This document shows positions 9,594 through 16,599 of a stretch of 42,899 nt of DNA, one piece after another (position 1 is the first letter of the stretch; every line of letters starts with the position of its first letter). The DNA comes from an uncultured Flavobacteriaceae bacterium (GTDB lineage Bacteria > Bacteroidota > Bacteroidia > Flavobacteriales > Flavobacteriaceae): positions 1-42,899 of the forward strand of contig CALDUJ010000112.1 of the NCBI GenBank assembly GCA_937923735.1. Direction: 5' to 3'. Made by a program: the position numbers and the translations under genes. The notes below the pieces were generated by a model that had not been told where the DNA came from, did no database searches, and was given only the letters and a program-made list of their open reading frames with translations.

Positions 9594-10394
9594 CTACTTA
9601 TTGTTATTCTGAAGTGAGATATTTGCAACAGAATTTTCTTCATTAACTGATGCTGTTTGATTACCTTCTTTTGGCTCAATGGTAATACTATAACTAAGCG
9701 CATCTTCTAAATAAGGCACCGGTATTAAGTTACGGTTAGACTCATCTAAAATCCCTAAGTTTATCATCTTGTCATTAACTTCCGCCCATAATTGGTAAGT
9801 CTGCTCATCTGGTAACTGCGGTAGAGCAACTACATCTATCATAGATAGTTTGTCTACAGGATTTATGTATGCCACAGTTTTTAAATTTTTGGCACGCTTA
9901 TTACCACGCATGGTATATTTATTAGTCTCTGGATTATTAAGCATGTCGTATCTCTTAGTAATCTCAGATAACTCAAGATTTGTTTGTGCAGCATCTAAGC
10001 GCAACTCATTAATCTCGTTATTAGCCAAAGAGTTTTTCTCGACTAGAGATTGATTCTGACTATATAGGAAAAATGACATAGCTCCAAATACCAATGCAGC
10101 AACACTTGCGGCGATGCCAAACCATGGTATTGACTTCTTACTTTGATTTAAAGCAATTACAGGAGTCTCATCAAGTTCAGCTAGTATATCGTTCAAGATA
10201 TTTTTAGGTGGCTCAATGGCATGGCTCTTTGCTAATATTTCAAGATTATCTTGAAGCAAATTATATTCTCCTTTTACTTCAGGATAATCAGAAATGTATG
10301 ATTCTACTTTGTAGTTTTCAGAACTATTAGTGTCTCCAACGAGATATCTCTCGAGTAAACCAGATTCTAAAAAAACACGTACTTCTTTTTTCAT
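9594..10394 (-). CDS. Anti-sigma factor of the RskA type
   Basis: The 266-residue protein has an N-terminal cytoplasmic sigma-binding region (about 1-85, including LLERYLVGD). One membrane helix follows (about 90-111, after KSIPWFGIAA), then a coiled segment (112-150). A periplasmic RskA-type beta domain (about 165-255) contains LPQLPDEQTYQLWAEV. Such proteins hold an ECF sigma factor at the membrane until they are degraded in response to a signal. It lies 35 bases after the sigma factor gene at 10430-10960, so the pair forms one operon closed by the terminator at 9540-9565. Confidence 0.92.
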   Translation of the reverse strand: MKKEVRVFLESGLLERYLVGDTNSSENYKVESYISDYPEVKGEYNLLQDNLEILAKSHAIEPPKNILNDILAELDETPVIALNQSKKSIPWFGIAASVAALVFGAMSFFLYSQNQSLVEKNSLANNEINELRLDAAQTNLELSEITKRYDMLNNPETNKYTMRGNKRAKNLKTVAYINPVDKLSMIDVVALPQLPDEQTYQLWAEVNDKMINLGILDESNRNLIPVPYLEDALSYSITIEPKEGNQTASVNEENSVANISLQNNNK

Positions 10395-10429
10395 TTTAAT
10401 TAAATTTTATGGGACAACAAAAGTGTCGA

Positions 10430-10960
10430 CTATTCATCATAAACCTTTTTGAGTTCTCTCAATCCAATTTTTAATCGCGACTTGATTGTTCCAAGCGGAA
10501 TATTTAATTCCTCGCTTGCTTCTTGTTGTGTCATTCCTTCAAAAAACAAAGCGTCAAGGACAATCTGGTACTTTTGGTCCAGTGTCGCAACATGCTTCTT
10601 TAAATCGATTACATCTTGATTTAATTCTGCAGTTGCTATTCTATATACGTTTGAATCTTCGATTTGGATTTCTTTACCATTTCGATTATTAAAACTTCTT
10701 AACTTATCTATAGCCGTATTTCTTGCAATTCTATATAGCCAAGTAAAAAGTTTGGCTTTTTTTGAATCGTATTTTTTAGAGTTTTTCCAAATCTTTATGA
10801 AACTTTCTTGGAGAGCATCTTGTGCTAGGGCATCATCTTTTGTGATTTTGAAAATCACACCATAGAGCGTACTTGAGTAATTTTCATACAAAAGATTTAA
10901 GGCTCTTTGATCCCCTTTTTCTAATAAATCAGTTATTTCTTTTTCTAGATTATGGCTCAA
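10430..10960 (-). CDS. ECF-type sigma factor (SigK-like), partner of the RskA anti-sigma
   Basis: This 176-residue sigma factor has region 2 (ALAQDALQESFIKIW, then LFTWLYRIARNTAIDKLR) and region 4 (DALFFEGMTQQEASEEL followed by IPLGTIKSRLK). Both are characteristic of ECF factors paired with RskA-type membrane anti-sigma proteins. The only start seen is TTG at 10960, with an in-frame TAG two codons upstream. Directly upstream is a gene-free stretch of about 290 bases that should hold the promoter. Whether it regulates itself cannot be told from the sequence. Confidence 0.93.
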   Translation of the reverse strand: MSHNLEKEITDLLEKGDQRALNLLYENYSSTLYGVIFKITKDDALAQDALQESFIKIWKNSKKYDSKKAKLFTWLYRIARNTAIDKLRSFNNRNGKEIQIEDSNVYRIATAELNQDVIDLKKHVATLDQKYQIVLDALFFEGMTQQEASEELNIPLGTIKSRLKIGLRELKKVYDE

Positions 10961-11200
10961 TTGCTATTTTTTAGAATGATTTTAACAAAATTTTAAGATA
11001 TCATAAAACATCCAATATGATGTTTATATACGTAAATAAGATAACTTAAACGAAGTAGTTTCAATTTAATTGTAAAATTAATAAAATTACATTTAAAAGA
11101 ACTGAAGCATAAGTTGCTAGTTTTAAAATTTTAAAATTATAGATAGTATCGTACTTCCTCGATGATTGATTAATAGCTTTTTCTTTCTATCTATAATATA

Positions 11201-11233
11201 AAAAAAGCCTTCGAAAATCTCGAAGGCTTTTTT
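11201..11233. terminator. Strong hairpin terminator, symmetrical
   Basis: Arms AAAAAAGCCTTCGA and TCGAAGGCTTTTTT form a perfect 14-bp stem with a 5-base loop. It is 19 bases after the stop codon of the transglutaminase-like gene and would work on either strand. The rest of the gap at 10961-11252 is AT-rich and shows no gene. Confidence 0.9.
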
Positions 11234-11252
11234 GTGTCACATATATTGTCTC

Positions 11253-12155
11253 TTATGCTTCTGCAATAACTTCTCCTACTGCCTCTTTAGCATTAAAGTT
11301 TGGAGCATAATTGTATTTTATAATAGGTTTTAATGTTTCTCTTACATACGTTATGTTGTTCTCATTAACATAAAAGCGATAATTAAAATACCTCTTGAAG
11401 AAAATTAGACCAGTATGTAAAAGTGCTAATGGTATCCTTTTCTGATACTTAAGAAAAGCATCAACTTTTTTGATTCTGTAATTTGTAAGTAAGAAAAATA
11501 AGTTTCTATTATCAAAGAAATAATTTGCTAAATACGGCTTGTCTAATGATTTGTTTGTATCAACCATCAATTCAAAATCCAAATTTTCCGCGTTAAATCC
11601 ACTCATGTAATCAACAAGTTGAGAAACAGATAATAACTCCCTTGAAGACTTATTTATAATGAACATACCATTATAGACATCGATAAGAATCCATTTTTTT
11701 AATTCTTCTGACCAAAATTCATTAAAAGAATGACCTCCAATAACTGCTTGAGACCCACCTTTTATACCCCATTCCCTTACCTTAATATCATTGATTATGC
11801 AAAAATTAATAAATACTTGTGCATAATCACTACATACACCACCCTTTTTGTAGCGCATCGTTATATAGCTATCATCAGATGCTAGCCCTAGACCTCTCCC
11901 TCTTTTGAAAAATGTATTAAAATGCTCCGCTATTTTAATAACTTTCACAAGGGTTGATAATTTTTGTTCTGAATCTGTAATGGGATTGTCTTCAAAAAAG
12001 ATAGGATGAATATCTTCTTTTGCATTATAAGCATTATAATTCTCATTCTTGAAGAAAGTAATTTCTGGAGATTTGGTTACCATAAACCATCTCACTTTGT
12101 GAAGAAACGGATGTCTCTTCATCTGATACTTAATTTTAGATATAAATGCTTTCAT
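11253..12155 (-). CDS. Transglutaminase-like (papain-fold) protein, unknown substrate
   Basis: This 300-residue protein has the Cys-His-Asp triad of the transglutaminase-like superfamily in order. Cys108 lies in GVCSDYAQ, His142 in GGHSFNEFW and Asp159 in ILIDVYNG. No signal peptide or membrane helix is obvious, and the N-terminus is basic. The C-terminal 130 residues are not recognised. Such proteins can be peptidases, amidases or crosslinking enzymes, and some belong to polysaccharide loci. The gene stands alone between murB and the sigma operon and has its own terminator downstream. The function is not established. Confidence 0.82.
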   Translation of the reverse strand: MKAFISKIKYQMKRHPFLHKVRWFMVTKSPEITFFKNENYNAYNAKEDIHPIFFEDNPITDSEQKLSTLVKVIKIAEHFNTFFKRGRGLGLASDDSYITMRYKKGGVCSDYAQVFINFCIINDIKVREWGIKGGSQAVIGGHSFNEFWSEELKKWILIDVYNGMFIINKSSRELLSVSQLVDYMSGFNAENLDFELMVDTNKSLDKPYLANYFFDNRNLFFLLTNYRIKKVDAFLKYQKRIPLALLHTGLIFFKRYFNYRFYVNENNITYVRETLKPIIKYNYAPNFNAKEAVGEVIAEA

Positions 12156-12285
12156 TAATCAATTGTCTTTGGGGCGACATTGTAATGCAAATATTGCTCT
12201 TACTGGGGATAAAATTAGTAAACCAAGACTCCCATATAGAAAGAATTGGACAAACTGTCAATAAATACGTTGAAGAGGTAGGATT

Positions 12286-13299
12286 TTAAAAGATATTAAC
12301 CTCTGTTTCAAGAGAAATGCCAAAAATCCGATGAATCGTAACTTTAATGAGTTCAGCAAGATTAAGAATGTCTTTACCTTCTGCAGTGCCATAATTCACT
12401 AATACTAGGGCTTGTTTTTCATGCACACCATAACTTCCCAATCGTTTTCCCTTAAAACCTGCCTTTTCAATTAACCAGCCAGCCGGTATTTTAATCTGAG
12501 TGTCAGAAACTTCATAACTTGGAATTTCAGGAAACAAATCGACCAAAATTTTGAATTGTTTGTTTGATATAACTGGATTTTTAAAGAAACTACCGCTATT
12601 GCCAATCTCTTTAGGGTCTGGCAATTTACTTTGCCTGATACTAATTACTGCATTCGAAACATTCTGGATAGTCGCATTAGATATTTTCATTTTTTTCAGC
12701 TCATCTGAAATCGCACCATAAGAAACGTGTAATTTGTGGTCTTTTTTTGAAAGTTCAAAAGTAACATTGGTTATAATATAGCGACCTTTGTCTTTTCCCT
12801 TAAAAATTGAATCGCGATAGCCAAACCCAGATTCTTGTTTGGTAATAGTTTTTGTTTCAAAAGTATTGATATCTATAACTTCGCATTCAACAAATGTGTC
12901 TTTTAATTCCACGCCATAGGCTCCTATGTTCTGAATAGGTGCAGTCCCAACGTTTCCTGGAATAAGAGATAGATTTTCTAATCCACCAAAATCGTGATTT
13001 AAACACCAGATTACAAAATGATGCCAATTTTCACCAGCACTTGCCCTTATAACAACATTATCATCATTTTCTGAAAGAATCGAAATTCCTTTTAAGTTTA
13101 AGTGTATTACTAGAGCATTAATATTGTTGGTTAAAAGCATATTGCTACCACCGCCTAAAAAGAACTTTTGAGAATAGTCTTTAAGACGTAATACCTCTTT
13201 TAGTTCTTCAATTGAAGTAACAGAAACAAAATATCTAGCCTCGACATCAATACCAAACGTATTAAATGGTTTTAACGATATGTTTTCTTGAATACGCAC
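12286..13299 (-). CDS. murB: UDP-N-acetylenolpyruvoylglucosamine reductase MurB (type I)
   Basis: MurB is a flavoenzyme of peptidoglycan precursor synthesis. It reduces UDP-GlcNAc-enolpyruvate to UDP-MurNAc with NADPH in the cytoplasm. At 337 residues it is the long, E. coli-like type. FAD-binding motifs include FFLGGGSNML and LSLIPGNVGTAPIQNIGAYG. The catalytic Ser lies in NSGSFFKNP, and the conserved C-terminal Glu region follows. The start is GTG and overlaps the TAG stop codon of the aminotransferase gene by one base, so the two are likely co-translated. Confidence 0.95.
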   Translation of the reverse strand: MRIQENISLKPFNTFGIDVEARYFVSVTSIEELKEVLRLKDYSQKFFLGGGSNMLLTNNINALVIHLNLKGISILSENDDNVVIRASAGENWHHFVIWCLNHDFGGLENLSLIPGNVGTAPIQNIGAYGVELKDTFVECEVIDINTFETKTITKQESGFGYRDSIFKGKDKGRYIITNVTFELSKKDHKLHVSYGAISDELKKMKISNATIQNVSNAVISIRQSKLPDPKEIGNSGSFFKNPVISNKQFKILVDLFPEIPSYEVSDTQIKIPAGWLIEKAGFKGKRLGSYGVHEKQALVLVNYGTAEGKDILNLAELIKVTIHRIFGISLETEVNIF

Positions 13300-14489
13300 T
13301 AAGAGTTATAGGTTTTAAGTGCTTCACGCAGTATGGTTACTGCTTTAAGTAAACTTTCTTTATTGAGAACATATGCTATACGGATTTGATTCAATCCAAC
13401 TCCAGGAGTGGAATAAAAGCCAGCAGCAGGAGCAACCATGATAGTTTGGTTATTGTAGTTAAATGTCTCTAATAACCACTGCGCAAAATCATCTGCGTTT
13501 TTAACAGGCAACTCTGCAATGCAATAAAAAGCACCACTTGGTTTAGCGACTTTTACACCTTTAATTTTTTTTAATTCTTCAATAAGTGTATTTCTTCTTT
13601 CTACATATTCTTCAATGACTTCATCAAAATAACTCTGAGGAGTTTCTAATGCAGCTTCACTAGCAATTTGTGCATAAGTAGGAGGGCTTAGTCGAGCCTG
13701 CGCAAATTTTAATGCTGTGTTGATGACTTCCTTGTTTTTAGATACAATACATCCAATTCTAGCGCCACACATACTATAGCGTTTAGAGACAGAATCAATC
13801 ATTATGGCATGATTCGCAATACTTTCTACCTCCATTACAGAATAATGTTTAGAGCCATCGTATGCAAATTCTCGGTAAACTTCATCCGCAATGAGAAAAA
13901 GGTCGTGTTTTTTTACAATTTCAGCTAATTTTTTAATTTCGTCTTTACTGTAAAGGTATCCAGTTGGGTTTCCTGGATTACATATAAGTATTGCCTTAGT
14001 TCTAGGGGTTATTAATTTTTCAAATGCTGAAACTGGAGGTAATGCAAAGTTGTTTTCAATTTTGGAGATTACAGGAATTACTTTTACACCTGATGCAGTA
14101 GAAAAGCCATTGTAGTTAGCATAAAACGGTTCTGGAATAATAACTTCATCTCCTTCATCCATAATACTACCAAAAGTAAAAAGTAAAGCCTCACTTCCAC
14201 CCGTTGTTACAATAATATCTTGTCCAGAGACATGTATGTCGTTTTTAGAATAATAATCGGCAATTTTTGCTCTATATTCCTCAGAACCCTCAGATCTACT
14301 ATAGGCTACAATTTCTAAATTGTTATTTTTTACAGCGTCTAATGCAACTTTTGGTGTTTTTATATCGGGCTGACCGATATTTAAATGAAATACTTCTACA
14401 CCTCTTTTTTTAGCATCCTCAGCATATGGTACCAATTTACGTATCGGTGATTGAGGCATTAATTTTCCCTTATCTGAAATAGAAGGCAT
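13299..14489 (-). CDS. Pyridoxal phosphate-dependent class I aminotransferase (aspartate aminotransferase-like)
   Basis: This fold-type I aminotransferase has 396 residues from the ATG at 14489. A longer frame would begin on GTG at 14510, which I consider unlikely. Motifs visible include FHLNIGQPDIKTP, the NPGNPTG substrate and cofactor loop, and IADEVYREF with the pyridoxal-N Asp. The Schiff-base Lys lies in DSVSKRYSMCGARIG. A C-terminal Arg that binds carboxylate lies in LNQIRIAY. The donor may be aspartate or another amino acid. The gene is coupled to murB downstream by a one-base overlap. Confidence 0.9.
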   Translation of the reverse strand: MPSISDKGKLMPQSPIRKLVPYAEDAKKRGVEVFHLNIGQPDIKTPKVALDAVKNNNLEIVAYSRSEGSEEYRAKIADYYSKNDIHVSGQDIIVTTGGSEALLFTFGSIMDEGDEVIIPEPFYANYNGFSTASGVKVIPVISKIENNFALPPVSAFEKLITPRTKAILICNPGNPTGYLYSKDEIKKLAEIVKKHDLFLIADEVYREFAYDGSKHYSVMEVESIANHAIMIDSVSKRYSMCGARIGCIVSKNKEVINTALKFAQARLSPPTYAQIASEAALETPQSYFDEVIEEYVERRNTLIEELKKIKGVKVAKPSGAFYCIAELPVKNADDFAQWLLETFNYNNQTIMVAPAAGFYSTPGVGLNQIRIAYVLNKESLLKAVTILREALKTYNS

Positions 14490-14608
14490 ACCGTCTGTTT
14501 TTAGCAACACAAAGTTGCAAAAAATAATCTTAAACTTTTGGTAAAAAAAGCGAACTAATCTAAAAGATTCATAACTTCATTAACAACATTATTAATGCCC
14601 TTTACTGA

Positions 14609-15952
14609 ATGCGTTTTTTTTTCTCTTTATTAATAACCTTTTGTGTATGTAATCATTCTTTTTCGCAATCTAAATTTGTGCTCAAGAATAAGGCTGCTAG
14701 TGATAAAATAAAGTTCAAGCTTATACATAATCTTATTGTATTTCCTGTGGAAGTAAATGGTGTGAAATTGTCTTTTCTGTTGGATACCGGAGTTAGTAAG
14801 CCTATTATTTTTAATACACTTGATGGAATAGATACGCTCCAAGTCAATAATACGGAGAAAATATTTTTAAGAGGCCTTGGAGAAGGAGAATCTATAGAGG
14901 CTATTAAATCCCGCAAAAACCTGTTTAAAATTGGCAATGCTCTAAATGTTAATCAAACACTCTATGTCATATTCGATACCTCAATGGATTTTGCCCCTCG
15001 TTTAGGGGTGCCTATTCATGGAATTATTGGGTACGATTTGTTCAAGGATTTCATTGTAGAAGTAAATTACTCAGGAAGATATATTAGGTTGAATGACCCA
15101 AAAAAATATAAACCAAAATCATGTAGAAAATGCGAGGTATTAGATTTAGAATTTTATAACTCAAAACCCTACATAAATGCCGAAGTTGATATTAAGAATG
15201 ATAGAGTTCCAATTAAGTTGCTTATAGATTCTGGGGGTAGTGATGCTCTATGGCTTTTTGAAGATAAAAAGAAAAAAATCACTCCAGAAGAAGGTAATTA
15301 TTTTGAAGATTTTTTAGGTAACGGATTAAGCGGGAGTATTTATGGTAAACGCTCTAAAGTAGATAAATTTTACTTAAAGAATTTTATGTTGGAACATGTA
15401 AATGTTGCTTATCCTGATTCGGCATCAATTTATTACGCTCGAAAATTTGTTGACAGAAGCGGTTCTATATCTGGAGAATTATTAAGACGGTTTAATCTCA
15501 CGTTTAATTATGGTAAAAATCAAATTACGCTTAAGCGTAATAGTAATTTTAAAAGGCCTTTTAGCTATAATAAGAGCGGAATTTCTCTAGAATATGGGGA
15601 TGTAAGATTAGTTAGAGAATCGCAGAAAGGCGTTGATGGTAATAGATACGAAGATCCTCAAAGCAGGGTACAGGTGAGTAGCACCCCAATAATATTGGTT
15701 ACTACCTATAAATATTCTTTTAAACCCGCTTTTACAATTGTAGAATTACGTAAGAACTCTCCTGCAATGAGAGCAGGACTTATGATAAATGATGTTATTG
15801 TTTCTATTAACGGAAAAGGTTCTTATGAGTATACCCTCCAAGAAATGCTTCAACATTTTTACGGTAGGGATGGAAAAAGAATAAGACTAAAGATAGATAG
15901 GGATGGTAAATTAATGGACTTTCAGTTTGATTTAGAATCTATTATAAAATGA
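14609..15952 (+). CDS. Secreted retropepsin-like aspartyl protease with C-terminal PDZ domain
   Basis: The 447-residue protein starts with a signal peptide (about 1-20, ending FSQS). Two aspartyl protease half-sites follow: Asp59 in FLLDTGVSKP and Asp207 in LLIDSGGSDALW. A PDZ domain lies at about 360-445 (IVELRKNSPAMRAGLMINDVI). The double half-site in one chain suggests a monomeric pepsin-like active site built from retropepsin-type repeats. It is probably periplasmic or attached to the cell surface. The substrate is unknown. The gene converges with the DUF1573 gene and the two share a symmetrical terminator. Confidence 0.88.
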   Translation: MRFFFSLLITFCVCNHSFSQSKFVLKNKAASDKIKFKLIHNLIVFPVEVNGVKLSFLLDTGVSKPIIFNTLDGIDTLQVNNTEKIFLRGLGEGESIEAIKSRKNLFKIGNALNVNQTLYVIFDTSMDFAPRLGVPIHGIIGYDLFKDFIVEVNYSGRYIRLNDPKKYKPKSCRKCEVLDLEFYNSKPYINAEVDIKNDRVPIKLLIDSGGSDALWLFEDKKKKITPEEGNYFEDFLGNGLSGSIYGKRSKVDKFYLKNFMLEHVNVAYPDSASIYYARKFVDRSGSISGELLRRFNLTFNYGKNQITLKRNSNFKRPFSYNKSGISLEYGDVRLVRESQKGVDGNRYEDPQSRVQVSSTPIILVTTYKYSFKPAFTIVELRKNSPAMRAGLMINDVIVSINGKGSYEYTLQEMLQHFYGRDGKRIRLKIDRDGKLMDFQFDLESIIK

Positions 15953-15953
15953 A

Positions 15954-15977
15954 AAAGCCCTTCAATTGAAGGGCTTT
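15954..15977. terminator. Bidirectional terminator between convergent genes
   Basis: AAAGCCCTTCAA and TTGAAGGGCTTT form a perfect 24-base palindrome just after the stop codon of the protease gene and 16 bases before the end of the DUF1573 gene. It can serve both strands. Confidence 0.85.
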
Positions 15978-15993
15978 CATAATATATTTTTAA

Positions 15994-16431
15994 TTAGTCT
16001 TTATTAGACTTTTCAGCTAAAACATTCTTTTTCTTTTCAAGAACACTTTTCTTACTCGAATCTACGACATTTCCTTTAATCTTTAATGCTACCGTTGGTG
16101 TACTTGAATTAGATAAAACTGTAATAGTTTTACGTATTGGCATGACACGTTTAGTATCATATTTAACTGATATTTCACCAGTGTCACCAGGCATTATAGG
16201 GCCTTTTGGCTTTTTTGGTACTGTACAACCACAGGTCGATGATACTTTAGATATAATTAAAGGCGCATCGCCAGTGTTGGTAAACTCGAAAGTACGAACG
16301 CCATCTGCACCTTTTTCAATGGTACCGTAGTCAATTACGTCAGTCTTGAACTCTATTTTAGCCATCTTTTCCTGGGCAAAGGAAGCAAAGCTAATTAGTC
16401 CTACAAATAAAATTGCTATTAAATTTTTCAT
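15994..16431 (-). CDS. DUF1573 domain-containing exported protein
   Basis: This small exported protein has a signal peptide (MKNLIAILFVGLISFASFAQ) and one DUF1573 Ig-like domain. The domain is recognisable from DYGTIEKGADGVRTFEFTN, the STCGCTVP cysteine motif and GDTGEISVKYD. It ends in a lysine-rich tail. DUF1573 proteins are abundant in Bacteroidota and their role is unknown. The ATG at 16431 gives 145 residues and a clean signal peptide. Another ATG at 16440 adds three residues. A TATTTTTG box on the minus strand (16484-16491) is a good promoter candidate. Confidence 0.9.
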   Translation of the reverse strand: MKNLIAILFVGLISFASFAQEKMAKIEFKTDVIDYGTIEKGADGVRTFEFTNTGDAPLIISKVSSTCGCTVPKKPKGPIMPGDTGEISVKYDTKRVMPIRKTITVLSNSSTPTVALKIKGNVVDSSKKSVLEKKKNVLAEKSNKD

Positions 16432-16483
16432 CACTATCATTTTAGATTTGTTATGTAAACTTACTTACTTTTTATCCATTCTG

Positions 16484-16491
16484 CAAAAATA
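16484..16491 (-). promoter_or_regulatory. Candidate -7 promoter box TATTTTTG for the DUF1573 gene
   Basis: An exact TAnnTTTG match on the minus strand predicts a transcript start near 16477 and a leader of about 45 bases. The TTG element is not clear. Confidence 0.5.
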
Positions 16492-16561
16492 ATGGATGTA
16501 ATGCACTCTTTGTTAACACATTTTAGTATCCATTATAATTTTACAGAAAAAAATATATAAG

Positions 16562-16569
16562 TACTTTTG
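16562..16569 (+). promoter_or_regulatory. Candidate -7 promoter box TACTTTTG for valS
   Basis: An exact TAnnTTTG match ends 30 bases before the ATG at 16600 and predicts a start of transcription near 16576. It overlaps the upstream ATG at 16567, which argues against that codon being the start. Confidence 0.5.
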
Positions 16570-16599
16570 CACATCAAGTTCCAAAAACCGTTCCAAAGT

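Noticed and set aside
9440-9703. An 87-codon minus-strand frame linking the anti-sigma gene end to the small membrane protein
   Set aside because: It crosses a strong terminator and overlaps two better-supported genes in another frame.
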